Shown piece after piece: positions 1-50,819 of a stretch of 64,000 bases of DNA. This stretch comes from Pampus argenteus (taxonomy: Eukaryota; Chordata; Actinopteri; Scombriformes; Stromateidae). Position numbers and translations under genes: made by a program. The notes beneath the pieces are model-generated. The model did not search any database, had not been told where the DNA came from, and was given only the letters and a program-made list of their open reading frames with translations. The stretch is taken from NCBI GenBank assembly GCA_036937835.1, contig CM072862.1:27471501-27535500 (forward strand), given 5' to 3'. Every line of letters begins with the position of its first letter. The first letter of the stretch is position 1.

Positions 1-21
1 GCAGGAAGCAGCTGAGGTTAC

Positions 22-18095
<18,074 letters not shown>

Positions 18096-18499
18096 CCTCC
18101 TGAGAACACAGATCACAGATCAGTCTAACATGTGTAAACAAGTCCAGACATGTACATACATAAACTGGAGAGCAGAGAGCTTTTGAAAAAATGTGCATCT
18201 TAAAATCAAGTGGATCAATGATACTGGGCTCTGAGATGGTGAGATGTTTTCTGTAAATTTTCACAAGGTTTTCACACAAACAATATTGGAAATCGCCTTT
18301 TCCTTCTGTCACCACAACAAAATCTGCATCGCTGATGCCTGGTTTTCCCAGAAACAAATCCATCACCAGGCATGTTACAACCCAGATGGCAGAACCAGGA
18401 AAGTGCTGGTCCTCTTTTCTTGACACTGGAAATCGTTTGTCACCAACTGCCGGGTGTATAGAGGAGCAGCAACACACAGAGCTGTGCGTGTGAATGGCA

Positions 18500-19050
18500 G
18501 AGACTCCAAGTGGTTTCTCCAGTGGCGTTCGCCATGGCCATGTGGCTGCCTTTTAACTGCATCATTGACTATCTGATGTCCAAGGTCTGTGAGCGGGTCC
18601 CTGGAGTGTCCTTTGGCAGTTACCACCTGACTGATTTGGAGCACACTAATGACACCGTCCTGCTCAGCACAGCTAAGAGATGCTCTGGGCATATACGGTG
18701 AAGAGAACAAAGACAGAGAAGCTAGGCCTCCATGTGAGCTGGACAAAAAATGCATCCACCTCCCCTCCAGCTTGGCAATAATGTCATAGAGCTTTGTATA
18801 TCTGAGACTTACTGTGATAGACAACCGGGACCTAAAACCAGAGATTCTCTGCAGAAGAGCCCTGGCAGTGTCGGCTCTGCAGTCTCTCAGGAAACGCAAG
18901 ACGAACCTCCAGATTTACAACTCAGCCGTACTCTCCATTCTGCTGTACGGCTCGGAAACCTGACCCCTAAAAAGACTCTGGCTGCAAGAATTGATGGATT
19001 CGACAGCAGGGCTGGTTCATCTGGTCGGCTCAACGCACCGGGATGAGACG
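18500..19050 (+). mobile_element. Decayed LINE reverse-transcriptase remnant
   Basis: Frame-shifting pieces read DLEHTNDTVLL (a ruined YADD catalytic motif) and, further on, YNSAVLSILLYGSETW, both standard landmarks of non-LTR polymerases. Several stops and frame changes make it a dead copy. It sits in the first intron or 5' flank of abcc12. Confidence 0.6.
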
Positions 19051-19059
19051 TCCCCCCCA

Positions 19060-20300
19060 TTGCAGGAGCCTAACCAAATGACTAACTGAATTCCAGAATA
19101 TCAGCCTTTATTAAAAAAATAAAATAAAAAAAAGGACCATCGTGGTTTGGACCATTTAGCAGCTCTGGGCCTCACACTCACAGATTAGATACCCGCTTTA
19201 CACATGTGACCTCATTCCTCATTTCTTTTTTGTAAACTCCCTGCCAATGAAGAGTCCTATGTAATCACATCCTTGGATAAAAGGCATACTATGTATCACA
19301 GAAACTAAACTATATTTCAGTGCTAACGTTTTGATGTATTTTCTAAACATGAGAACCATGTGCTCAAAGTCATATAACAATTGCAGATCATGTTAATTTT
19401 GCAGAGAATTCTTGAATTTCTGTTATTTCCTGGAGGGACTGATAAATGATATATGATGTGAAGATATTTGGACATGGTCCCAACATGTTAAGACAAAAAA
19501 ACATAAAATACACAGGATATTCAACATCAAATTAAACTGTAAATAATGTTTACTTTACAGTTTTATATTGAAGAAAACAACAAGGCTGCAAAGTTCTCTC
19601 TTTATGTAACATTGATATTTATCTGGTCAATGCTGATATCAGTCTCACCGGATCACCTGATCTCTTATTAACAGTTAGTTGTGTCAACAGTCACAACTGC
19701 CAGTTAGTCAGTAAATATTTATCAACAGCTCATCTCTAAATGACTCATGTTTTGAATTGAATTGAAGGTGAATACTTCTATTTGAATTTCCACTGAAAAC
19801 TCTGGTTACCCGAGACAAAAATAAGCAAGTGTGCTGAAAATGTAATCACTGCCAAATGAATAAGGCCTTTGTTTTCTCCTCTCATTTTCCACAGACAGCA
19901 ACATCACAAACATGGATACATTTAGCCGTTAGACATCTGTTAACACAGACAGAATGAAGCACCTTAAAGTGCAACACTGCTGACAGCCACTCGCTGCACC
20001 AACTGAGTCCCATTCAAACAACCTCAACTTCTCTAGAAATACTAGGTCAATCATTGTTTTCATTGTCATTCTGGTCTCAATCTCTAAATTCAGGCCCTCT
20101 AATACGTGTGCTGATGCTGCTGTGAGTGATTGACAGCTGTACTTGCACTGAATCAGACTATTAACACAATATTTCACTAAGTGTCATGTTAACAGGGCAT
20201 ATTTCCAGAGTGTAAAAGGTGACACCTCGCACTTATTTGGAAGCAACTGGCTCCAAACAGAAAAGATAGAACCTGCAACTCTGGGACATTACACCACACT
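19060..20300. other. abcc12 5' intron or flank, no gene seen
   Basis: AT-rich sequence without recognisable coding or repeat content. Confidence 0.5.
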
Positions 20301-20379
20301 TCATCAAGATGCATATATTGAGGTTAACATGGGACACACTTTGATCTGAAACAGCAGCCAGAAGGAGTTGGTTACTCAC

Positions 20380-20470
20380 TCAGCAGCTCAGGTGGTCAGT
20401 TGTGTCCTCTGAAGATGACAGCTGTTGGCTCTTCTGTCAAACAGCTCCTGGGTGATATAATGGACTCTCT
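20380..20470 (-). other. Candidate abcc12 5' noncoding exon
   Basis: On the minus strand a strong splice donor (GA/GTGAGTAA, boundary 20380/20379) follows a short sequence without start codons in frame. Because the first coding exon begins only five bases before its ATG with an acceptor-like site, an upstream untranslated exon is expected; this is the best donor seen. The 5' limit is a guess. Confidence 0.3.
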
Positions 20471-20799
20471 GGATATCCTTTAAAAGGGTGCTGGCTTAGA
20501 GCATGAGTCGACCACTGCTGGCATAGCTTCAAACTATGAAAATGTTCACTTCAGTCAGTCTGAATAATTACTATTAAACACACTGACAGTAGCTCCTGTT
20601 TAACACACTGACAGTAGAGGCTCCTGCAGACACACACTTGTTTATTCAGCCCAAAGTTGAGTTCCTTCCCCTGCCCAGACCAGGCAGATGAAATATTCCC
20701 TTTTAACTCATGATCATGAGTGACAAGGAAACAAACACAGTGAATAGAGTGGTTTTCTCTCCAAACTGACAGTAACTGCTGCTATCTGACATTTTTACC

Positions 20800-20935
20800 G
20801 TCACTTTGGGTTTTCCCTAAACCTAACCAAGTGGTTTTTGTGCCTAAACCTAATCAGACTGTAACCATAGCATTGTCACATCATAAAACATCATTATTGT
20901 TTAAGAGTGATGTATGACGGTTTTGGAAAGCATTC
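20800..20935. repeat. Interspersed repeat, CCTAAACCTAA family
   Basis: TTTTTGTGCCTAAACC and the following CATCATTATTGTTTAA segment recur as an inverted copy at 59475-59640. Class unknown. Confidence 0.45.
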
Positions 20936-21343
20936 TATGGGTTGTGCATCAATTACCCAAGTCATAATTACTACAACAAATGAGCGTTTTAACTGCAAAA
21001 ACATACCTACAGTTTGTTCTGGAATAATACACTTGGGCACCCTGTAGTATGCATCCTCTGAGGACACTGTCTGCAGTTCTGCACATAGCCCTTTCCTACA
21101 TGGGTGTTCAGAGTGTTCAGACTATGTTCAAGTCAAATAAAGGGACATTCAGTTAAATCTTTACTCTTCAGGAAAGTTTGTTTGAAAACTCGTCTAACCT
21201 CAAACATGTCAGTTGGTTCATCAGCCTGAGGGTCCACGTGCTTCATCTCTCATCAGGATCAATGTAAGGTGTAGCCACACCCACCAGCAAGTGTGCAAAC
21301 ACATGATTGGCTGCTACTGCAAGCCCCACATTGATTGATAGTA

Positions 21344-22908
21344 CACTGCTCACAAAAATTAAAGGAACACTTTTTTTATTGGGCCTGGCATGAATTGAAT
21401 TAAACCTGTCTGATAATTTTCTGGTTGGTTTAGCAGCTTAGCAGCTCGTTAATCAATTTCAGCTGTATTGGTGTTCATGGAATTAACAACAGGTGCACTT
21501 CAGTGGCAACAATTGCAATACCCTCAAAACAGGACTGGTTTTACATGTGGAGGTCATTTCAAGTTTCTTTTTTGGCTGGTTTTCCACTCGTTCTGATTTT
21601 GACTTGCGTAATTATCTCTACTCGCAGTATGAGGCGATTCCTTAACCCTACAGACGTTGCACAGGTTGTCCAACTTCTCCAGGATGGCACATCCACACAT
21701 GCTGCAGCAAGAAGGTTTAATGTGTCTCCCAGCACAATCTCCAGAACATGGAGGAGATTTCAGGAGACTGGTGGTTATTCTCAGAGAGCTGGACAGGGCC
21801 ATAGAAGGTCCTCAAGCCCTCAGCAGGACCGATACCTGCTCCTTTGTGCAAGGCGGAACAGGCTGAGCACTGATCGTGCCCTACAGAATGACCTCCAAAG
21901 GGCCACTGGTGTAAATGTCTCTACCCAAACAATCAGGAACAGACTTCATGAAGGTGGCCTGAGGGCCCGACGTCCTGTAGTGGGCCCTGTGCTCACTGCC
22001 CAGAACCGTGGAGGTCGACTGGCATTTGCTCAAGAACACCAGAATTGGCAAGTCCGCCACTGGCGCCCTGTACTTTTCACAGACGAGAGCAGGTTCACCC
22101 TGAGCAATAATTGACGTGAAAGAGTCTGGAGAAGACAAGGAGAACGTTATGCTGCCTGCAACGTTGTTCAACATGACAGGTTTGGTGGTGGGTCAGTGAT
22201 GGTCTGGGGGGGCATATCCATGGAGGGACGCACAGACCTCTACTGCCTAGGAAATGGTGCTCTGACTGTCATAAGATATCGAGATTAAATTCTTGAACCC
22301 ATTGTCAGACCCTACGCTGGTGCAGTAGGTCCTGGTTTCCTCCTAATGCACGACAATGCCCGGCCTCAAGTGGCAAGAGTATGCAGGCAGTACCTGGAGG
22401 ATGAAGGAATTGAAACAATTGAATGGCCTTCACGATCCCCTGACTTAAACCCAATAGAACATCTCTGGGACATTATGTTTCGGTCCATTAGGCGCCCCCA
22501 GGTTGCTGCTCAGACTGTACAACAGCTCAGGGATGCCCTCACACTGATCTGGGAGGAAATGCCACAAGACACCATCCGTCATCTCATTAGAAAAATGCTG
22601 CGACGTTGTCAAGCATGCATACAAGCTTGTGGGGGCAACACAAGATACTGAAAAGCATTTTGAGTTGCAGAAATTAAGTTTTGGAAAAAATGGACTAGCC
22701 TGCCACATCTTCATTTCACTCTGATTTTATGGTGTCTACACAATTGAGCCCTCTGTAGGCTGAAAACCTTTATTTCCATTAAAAGACTTGGCATTCTTTT
22801 GTTCCTAAGACACTGCCCTGTCGTTATTTGTATAGATATCCAACTTCATATTGAGATCTAATGTATCTGTGTTTCTTTAAAGTGCTCCTTTAATTTTTCT
22901 GAGCAGTG
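21344..22908 (+). mobile_element. Tc1-like DNA transposon, near full length
   Basis: It is 1,565 bp with terminal inverted repeats of about 30 bp (CACTGCTCACAAAAATTAAA at the left; the right end matches in inverse with two mismatches in 30), flanked by TA on each side (21342-21343, 22909-22910). It contains one transposase frame with two stop codons. It lies between the divergent abcc12 and zdhhc1 genes. Confidence 0.93.
21629..22651 (+). pseudogene. Tc1-like transposase, two nonsense codons
   Basis: Starting at MRRFLNPTDVAQ the protein has an N-terminal helix-turn-helix pair (HAAARRFNVSPSTISRTW), a second DNA-binding segment, then a DDE catalytic domain: first Asp in FTDESRF, second Asp in MHDNARP, Glu in NPIEHLWD, with the D34E-type spacing of Tc1. 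In-frame stops are TGA at 22112-22114 and TAA at 22286-22288; no frameshift was found. Total length (about 340 codons) is full for the family. The copy cannot make a full enzyme but is recent enough that all catalytic residues are still readable. Confidence 0.92.
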
Positions 22909-23027
22909 TATGTGGAAGTGATTATGATAAATAAGGTTAATTAATTTAGCTTCCTTCTCTTTATTTTCTGCTGTTTTGTTCTTTTGTAAAAGCTGCATGT
23001 CTTCACTGAGTACAATTTATATTTATT

Positions 23028-23568
23028 ATACTTCTTCCCCAGAGTTTCTGTGCTCTCTCGTCCAGCAGGTTTTTACGGACTGTGTCTGCTGCTGTGGTCC
23101 TGCGTGGCGTCTACTGCATGTGTTGTCGCTGTCATTATTGTTGCCATGTCCCCATTGAAGATTATAGTTAGTTAATGATTTGCTACTGTGCATCTGTATC
23201 TATATCACAAGTTTCACTGTAACAATTCATCATTTCATTGTAAACATTCTCATTTTATCATTGTAATTCATTATAATTCATTATGAGTGTACAATATGTG
23301 TGTGTTGATTTGTTCTGTACATGTGACATCATTGCACGTCTGTCCGTCCTGGGAGAGGGATCCCTCCTCTGTGGCTCTTCCTGAGGTTTCTTCCACCTTT
23401 TTCCCTGTTAAAAGGTTTTTTGGTGGACAAGTTTTTCCTCACTCGAATCGAGGGTCTAAGGACAGAGGGTGTCACTCCCTGTACAGATTGTAAAGCCCTC
23501 TGAGACAAATGTATTTTGTGATATTGGGCTTTATAAATAAAATTTGATTGATTGATTTGATTGATATA
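23028..23568 (+). mobile_element. LINE family A 3' tail
   Basis: Begins ACTTCTTCCCCAGAGTTTCT and ends with the tail ATAAATAAAATTTGATTGAT. It is nearly identical in its last 250 bp to the other copies in this window and lies directly after the Tc1-like element, separated by about 120 bp. Confidence 0.75.
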
Positions 23569-24049
23569 TGAGCAAAATATGTTGCTGAGACACTGGACTA
23601 TGTTTCTGTTCAGTTTAATTCTTAAACAATCTTTATATAGGTCAAAAACATCTATATCACAGACAAGGAGATAATTTTCAATCTTTAAATCAGGTACAAA
23701 TTTGTATATACCAGTTAAGAGCAGACAAGGAGTTGCAAGAATTTGCACCCTTTCAAACAAAGCTCAGTTTACTTTGTTTGTTTGTTTGTTTCACAGTAAC
23801 AGTCAAAGGAGGCAAACAAATCGAAAATGGGCTAGGCAAAGGCCAAAAATAAAAAACCCAAGAAAATCAGAAAACCTGATCACTGAGGTACAAAACAAAC
23901 TGGCACAAAGAAGAGAAACACAGACTAAATACACAAGAGGGGAGTGGTAACAAGACACAGGTGAATCCAATGAGGGCAGGGCAGACAATCAACACTGGAG
24001 GGAAAAACACAGGAACAGGAAGTGAGATATTCTTAAAAGACAGGAGAGG

Positions 24050-24430
24050 TAAATTTCACAATAAAAACAGAACAGGAGGAGAAAGTCTTGAATGAGGTCC
24101 AGATCCATAATGTTACTTGCAGAAATCCATGATCTCTCCTCAGGTCCATAACCCTCCCAGTCAACCAAATACTGATGCCCACTACCTCGATCTCACACCA
24201 CCAGAAGTCTTTTGACGGAATATACAGGACCGCCATTAATGAACTGGTGGGGTGGTGGGGGTTTGAAGGCAGTCCCCCAAGAAACTCCTTAGCAGACAAA
24301 CTGGTTTAACACATCCCGAAGGACATCATTAACCATGGCCTGAAAGACAGCTGGAGCATTAGTGAGACCAAAAGGCATGACAAGGTATTCATAGTGGCCA
24401 CTGGGGATGTTCCACTTATCCCCCTCCCTA
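24050..24430 (-). mobile_element. Ty3/gypsy (chromovirus-type) remnant
   Basis: On the minus strand, frame-shifted pieces resemble a polymerase fragment (YLVMPFGLTNAPAVFQ) and, downstream, a chromodomain-like segment (VDWEGYGPEE). The region between, normally more than 2 kb, is absent, so this is an internally deleted relic with no LTRs recognised. Confidence 0.65.
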
Positions 24431-24436
24431 CCCTAA

Positions 24437-24481
<45 letters not shown>
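24437..24481. repeat. (TA)n microsatellite
   Basis: Uninterrupted TA dinucleotides, about 22 units. Confidence 0.97.
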
Positions 24482-24483
<2 letters not shown>

Positions 24484-24659
24484 AAGGGGTCAGAAATGTA
24501 TATGTCAGAGTTTAGAGTGGACAAGGAGCAAATTTGTGAGGTTCAAATGTGTCAGAAACGTTTTATGTGTCAGAAATGTGTATGTCATAGTGTAGTGCAG
24601 AGAAGTTAGGAATCCTGTAACCTGATTGCATTACAATAAGCATACATGTTGACTCTTGA

Positions 24660-24840
24660 GTAAATAGTAAATGGACTGCACTTATATAGTGCGTTTTCTA
24701 GTCCATCAGCATTCACTCATTCACACAAGTTCATACACTGATGGCCTGGGGTTACACTTCCACATATGGATTGGAGGAATTGAACAACTGATCTTCTGAT
24801 TAATGCTTAACTGCACCACCTCTGAGCCACTGCGCCTCAT
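24660..24840. repeat. Interspersed repeat (short, SINE-like)
   Basis: Contains AAATGGACTGCACTTATATA, ATACACTGATGG and a CTGAGCCACTGCGCC end, a combination recalled from a widespread fish repeat. No internal promoter boxes were verified. Confidence 0.4.
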
Positions 24841-24914
24841 TTTATTTATCAGTGATTACTGTATATGTTGCTCCTTGCAGGCTGTTTCCAGATCAGTTCA
24901 TATTCGCAGCATGT

Positions 24915-25466
24915 TGTGGGCGGGAGCAGCTGCAGCAACCAATCGGAGAGGAGCTGGAGCGTTACCAGGGAAACAGCGTACAGCGCAGGGAGACAGTGAG
25001 AGGCAACAGCAGCGGGCTAAGGTGCTAATTGGTCACTTAGCTTCTTTAGTTAGTTCTCTAGTTGATCAGCAGCGGCAGATATATTTTTAAACTCCGCGTT
25101 AAACTTTTAGACCGAAGGCCGGAGTTTGATGACCACGGTCACCACCCCGGTCTGATTTTCGACGTTAGCCAGCGTATACGGTGTTAGTCGGCTAGTACGG
25201 CGTTAGCAATGCCCGGCTAACGAGGCTAGTAGATTAGCACGCTAACCAGTTACTAAACACCGTCAGGCTCAGCGAGCTTTGGCCGTGGAGCAGCGAGGTA
25301 ACCGAACTCTCTGCTGGGATGGATGTGAGTTAACAGCTGGACTGGGACGCTCTCTGTCGGGCTGCCTACCTCTGTCGCCGCTCGGCCCGGAGTCTGGGAT
25401 GAGATGAGATGCTGTGTACCGGAGGGCCGATCCACAATCTGCATCCCGTTAACACGAGCTGAGCAG
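24915..25466 (+). promoter_or_regulatory. zdhhc1: zdhhc1 promoter and untranslated first exon (CpG-rich)
   Basis: This is the most GC- and CpG-rich stretch of the window. Near its left end a GC box (GTGGGCGGG, about 24917), a CCAAT box (AACCAATCGG, 24937-24946) and an RFX X-box-like partial palindrome (GTTACCAGGGAAAC, 24961-24974) follow within 60 bp, with no TATA box. A strong splice donor (GAGCAG/GTGAGC, exon end 25466) suits an untranslated first exon, since coding starts right after the next acceptor. The transcription start is not determined. Confidence 0.55.
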
Positions 25467-25773
25467 GTGAGCTGCCTCCGCTACCGGCAGGTTTCAGGTG
25501 TCTTAACCTCAGCTGAGGTTTACACTAGGTGTTTTAAATTATTACCTTTGTAGATATTTGTAATGTCAGTTATAATACAATCATTACGGTATCAAACCGC
25601 TACTGCTGCAGCTTATGGTTATTTTTATCATGGATCAATCTGATACATTTTGTTTTGATTAATCACATACTCATTTTAGCTATAAATATCAGAAAATATT
25701 GATATATTTACTTGTTACAGTTGCCCAAATCCCAACAGAGATGAGGAGGTGTCTCATGCTGTCTGTGTGCAGG

Positions 25774-46034
<20,261 letters not shown>

Positions 46035-47029
46035 CTCTGGTGAACAACCAATTGCTCTCTGCAGCCACACAGCGACCGTCACTCAAATTGTTTTTGTATC
46101 TCTGTTAATATTTATTGTTTTTGATGATTTTTTTTATTTTTGAATGCCAAACGTGAGCTCCTGCACAAACTTTATACTTATAAATATCTTTGTACATGAG
46201 GGGAAGTGGTTGGATCTTTGTCAGTGAAGCTTGCAGGTCATAGAGAAGCAGGGAGGGAGCACTCTTGAGATACCGTCACTCCCTGTTGTTACTGTTAACT
46301 GCTCCACTGCATCTCCATGGTACCAATAGGGTTTATGTTTGTTCACTTCCTGTCTATTCCACCAGTCTGTCACCACAACAACCCAAAACACTACTGTATA
46401 CTGATGCTAATGCTAATGCAAACTCCCAGCATGCACATCACAGACTTCCTGTGGAACTCCAAAAGGACTAGAATTGTATAAATAAATACAACATTATGAA
46501 ATATATAAATTTGCAACACTTTACTTTAAGTCCTGTATTTATCATTAATGGGTTTTTAAAGAGTTAATGAATGTTTATAACACTCTATAATGTAGCTGTA
46601 TATGATGATATAGGAGTTTATTATTGTATCAGTCAAAAACTATAACTCCTCCTGTGGACACTCATGTATGACAATATAGTAAATAGCTGTAATTTAAAAT
46701 ATGTCTTCAGAGTTAAAATAAATACTGAACTTTAATAAAAACTTAAAATGTCCAAATATCTGCTTATACCTCATTATATATTTTAACTCTTTATAGGCTG
46801 ATCATTGATGGAAAATATGGGGACTTAAGGTGTAAATTGAAATATAAAAAATTACAACAAAATGTTATTTATTAAAACTTACTGGAGTTCATTTTGAATG
46901 AAAATATAAATATTTGTATTTTACCCTCTCAGTGTATTGTTCCCTCTCAGCCAGTCACACAACTTATGAAATCATCTACTTTCCTTTCTGGTTGAGTCTC
47001 TTGTGTATAAATATGGAGCTACAGTAAGA
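46035..47029. other. zdhhc1 3' untranslated region and downstream AT-rich flank
   Basis: Probable 3' UTR to about 46500 (AATAAA at 46481). From about 46510 (GCAACACTTTACTTTAAGTC) the sequence resembles a fish interspersed repeat of unknown class. Confidence 0.5.
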
Positions 47030-47230
47030 AGCTGCGTAGCTTAGCTTAGCATAAAAACAGGAAAACCTAGAAATGGGTGGAAACTGCTAGCTTGTTCAAA
47101 GGTTACAGAATCCACCTGCCAGCTCCTCTAAAGCTCATTGATGCACAAGTTATATCTGGACTAGCATATAGACTTTATGCTAAGCTAAGCTTACCAGCTC
47201 CTGGTTATAGTGTCTGAACATTTATCTCGA
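47030..47230. repeat. Interspersed repeat, AGCTTAGCATAAAAACAGG family
   Basis: Starts TAGCTTAGCTTAGCATAAAA and ends near TATGCTAAGCTAAGCTTACC, giving partly inverted ends (TAGCTTAGCAT). Internal GGAAACTGCTAGC links it to the fragment at 16620-16752. Confidence 0.55.
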
Positions 47231-48859
47231 GCTACAACCAAAACAACTGTTTTCATTTTCAGTTAATTTGATGATTATTTTCTCTTTTTCTTCTTTTTTT
47301 ATTTGCTGTTTTTCTTTATTTATTGTTGATCAACTGATCAATCACAGCTCTGCTAGTATCAAAAAAGACATTTTCCCCAAAAATGTGGCACTGTTCCTTT
47401 AAGCAGCTCTTTCTTTTCTGTCTCTGAAGTGTCTCATGCAGGATGTTTGACTTTTCCACCTGTTGGCTGGTTTTACCTATTTATCAATAAATGATGAAAG
47501 CCACCTGCCAAGTATTTTTTGAAAGTGCCCTTCCTTTTCCAGTTTTCAAGTACAGCTTCTCAGATGTTTCTGTGTTACAAACCATCAGGTTCACTGCTCC
47601 AACAGGTGAAGGACCGTAGTAAAGCAGCTGATCAATACTTCACACACACACGTCAGTTCAGACATGTCTGCTGTAAGGAGAGATTTAATTAGGTGAAAGT
47701 ATTTTACATACTGTAACAGTATGTAAATCTTCTCCCGTCAGTCCACACTGATGAACTCATCTGCTGGTTCAGACTCGTACTTCACGCAAACACATGATGT
47801 TACTTAAAATCAGATTTATGGGCTGCCATCAGGGCGGAGGAACAGGAGCTGCTTGTGTGTCTGTGTGCGTGTGTGTAGTTGCATGTCATCATCCCTCCAC
47901 GATGTGAGGAGGGGTTGCTCCGGCAACAAGGCACAACAACATCATAACAGCGTCAATCAAAAGGAGCGGGAATGACAAGTATGTGACACACATTCTCTCT
48001 CTCTCTGTCTTTCTCTCTCTTACTCTCCCTCTGTCTGTCTGTCTGTCTGTCTGCCTGTCTGTCGCGCACACACACTCTCAGGTTTTTGTATTATTTCAGG
48101 ACTGCCAGAACTTTGTTGTTTTCTTGTGATGTCACAGTACACTTCTGTCACATCACACCACAGTACTCTTATATTTAGTAATTATATTTAGGTTCTAATA
48201 GACGTTTGATAAAATAAAATGCTCAGTTCAGTGTGTAGGTTTGTGTTTCTAACAGTCTACTGTCACTGTTTAATTTCAGGACAGAAAGTTATGTAATTTG
48301 GTTGTATACAGAAAATGTGCTCATAGTTTGCACCTCCCTCTTTGTAAAATGTCTTAAAAATGAACCATTTTATATGATATGTGCAGATTACTCAGAACAT
48401 TTCTATGGAATTAGTATAAAATTGAAGGAGCTGAATGTTCTCATACTGTTCCTCTACCCTCACCCTGCAGGCAGGAGGGTCATGTTAACATGTTAAAATC
48501 TGTGTTATTGTGCAGCATGATTTCACACTGAAAGCTGCTTCCTGCTGAAACAACCGCTCACATAAGGTCATATCCTGCTGTCCTCTGGGAGACTGTGTGG
48601 GCTGGTTCAGCTCATTATTTTTTAACAGTAAAAACATAAACAGAGTGGTCGGCTTGAGTATTCACATCTGTTGTCATGGAGACAGGCCTGAGCGGGGACA
48701 TCTGTTTGTTCTCCGAAGAAAAGAGATAAGACACTGAACATTTTCAGGTAAGTAGTATAAAACTGAAAAAACGTGAAAATTAAGTGTTACTGATTTGGCT
48801 CCCATTTACCCACATCTCCACACTTTCTGCTGTCTCCTGTCCCCCCCCCCCATCTTTTT
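47231..48859. other. Intergenic, no gene seen
   Basis: Contains short CT/TCTG-rich runs (47993-48062) and nothing recognisable as coding. Confidence 0.5.
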
Positions 48860-49600
48860 TTTTCCACTATGCCTCTCCTGTTCTTCCCTGTGTCTCCTGT
48901 TTTCCGGTCTCTCCTTTTATCCTGTGTCTCCTGTTTTCCTGTCTCCATCCACTTATCAGACCATTGTTTCAATGAGTGATCACTACTCTCCAGTCCCCTT
49001 GCCTGCTTGCTCTCCTGCTTGTTTACTAAAACCCTGAGCTCATCCTCACCAGCCAAACTCACTCCCTCATCCATCTGTCCTGCTCAGCTCAACTCTGCTA
49101 ACCACCATCAAGCTCAAGTCAGGTCTACCTTGCCTGCCATCCTCATTTCCTTTTATTCCTATGATAGACCTCTTTTTTATATTATTTAATTCCATTGCCT
49201 GTGTCTACATTTGGGTCCATTTTTACTCATCATAACAGAACAATCTGGCCAACATGGACCCAGCAGACTCATACCTCCACCAAACTCTCACCACCCAGAT
49301 TGCCTTCATGAGACAACATGACCAAATCATTCATGATTTGGGGAAACCCTCATTGCCCAGATTGGACATCACGTCAACCAGGTTTCCACATAGCTATCCT
49401 CTACAGTCCCCAAAGCCCCGGTTAGCCTCCCTGCTTAGTACCTTACAACCTTCAGCTCAACTAGCTCTCCAGATCCAGGTGCTCCAGATCTCACCACTGG
49501 AGCACTACAGTGGAAACTTGGGAATGTACAGGTTTTTTCTGATCCAGTGTTCCTTAGATTTGAGCAACAACCCTCCACCTACATAACAGATAATAAATAT
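48860..49600 (+). mobile_element. Ty3/gypsy 5' remnant with gag fragment
   Basis: A pyrimidine-rich leader runs into the AACAATCTGGCCAACATGGA context typical of fish gypsy gag starts. The open frame 49254-49586 (110 codons) begins MDPADSYLHQTL and later has LEHYSGNLGMYRFFLIQCSL, resembling the YSG...C..FL.QCSL block of gag/PEG10-like proteins. Only the N-terminal part remains; no matrix-to-protease continuation is seen. Confidence 0.65.
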
Positions 49601-49699
49601 CTTATACCATGGGATTACTTTAACCTGGTCATCAGCTGTGTGGGATAGCAAATTACCTATTAGCTCCTCTTACTCCAGCTTTGTCTTGAAATTAATGGC

Positions 49700-50170
49700 A
49701 GGAATGCTACCAAATACATAGACAAAAAGGTTGGTGTCATCTGCAAAGAGCAATTGGAAGAAATAATAAAGGTCCCAATACTGATCCTTATGGTAAACCA
49801 TATTGCATCAATAAAAAAATAAAATAAATGTATTATTTAAGAACATTGTTACTGAGCCACTTATAAACCATTACCATTAAAGTCATATCTATACATTTTT
49901 GAAAGCAAAACAGCATTGACTGCATTTGAAAGATCTAAAAATATATGTATTACATACTCATTATCTAAAGCTGTATTAATTCTATTAGTCTGTTTTAAAA
50001 GTGCAATATAGTTTGAATGGTTTTTATAGAATTCATGCAGATGATTATACAGAATATTGTTTGAATCCAAGTTTTTTTCCCAAAATATTTGAAATACATT
50101 TTCATGTATTTTTGAATATACAGATTCTTTTGCAGTGAAAATGGGTTGATCCAGAACACTTCCAGTCATT
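49700..50170 (-). mobile_element. LINE reverse-transcriptase fragment
   Basis: The minus-strand frame includes YKNHSNYIALLKQTNRINTA and FLDLSNAVNAVLLSKMYRY, a degraded form of the polymerase block with the first catalytic Asp (normally FLDLSKAFDTVDH). Confidence 0.65.
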
Positions 50171-50254
50171 TGGAATGAACCTGGATGAATGGGAACTTTT
50201 AATAGTAGTCAGGTTGTGACTCATGACGAGAACACAGAATGAGAAAGGCTGACT

Positions 50255-50440
50255 AACTGACCTCTAACTTGACTCAATTGAACTCTGACTTGACTCAATT
50301 GTACTCTGAGATGACTTGACTGAACTCTGACTCAATTCGACTGAGTCACACTGGACTCTGATTCGACTTAACTGAACTCTGACTTGCCTGAACTCTGACT
50401 TGACTTGACTTGACTGAACTGAACTCTGACTCAACTCAAG
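50255..50440. repeat. Degenerate CTCTGACTTGACT minisatellite
   Basis: The string GAACTCTGACTTGACTCAAT and variants recur about eight times at roughly 20-25 bp intervals. Confidence 0.8.
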
Positions 50441-50819
50441 ATATCGTACAAACTTGCTGCCCTCTCACAGATTCTGCTTGTACTGACCTGAACCTGGACT
50501 TGGTTAGGGTTATGGGTTATGGGTCTGAAACATTTAATTTGTTGTTTGTAAACTTTTTTTTATATGTTCAACATGTAACAGCTGCTGCAGACATCACAGT
50601 GATACATGCTGTTGTTCACAGATACGGAGACTTCAGACAGTCTGGATACATTTATAGGAAGAGAACAAATCTATAAGATATATCTTGTAGTTATTTTAGT
50701 AGTAGTTTGTTGACCTCTGACCTGTGGCTCAAATTTGTCACCCGCCTTGATGGAGGACCTCCTCCCTCCTCGTCTCTCCCTCCCTCTGTTTTATTGCCCT
50801 CCCCTGATGTTGAACAGGA

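Noticed and set aside
18375..18899. 174-codon minus-strand frame upstream of the abcc12 start
   Set aside because: It overlaps a decayed plus-strand LINE polymerase remnant and is out of frame with abcc12 exon 1.
24803..25090. 95-codon frame in the zdhhc1 promoter region
   Set aside because: Openness follows from GC-rich promoter/5' UTR sequence; the conserved protein start is at 25774.
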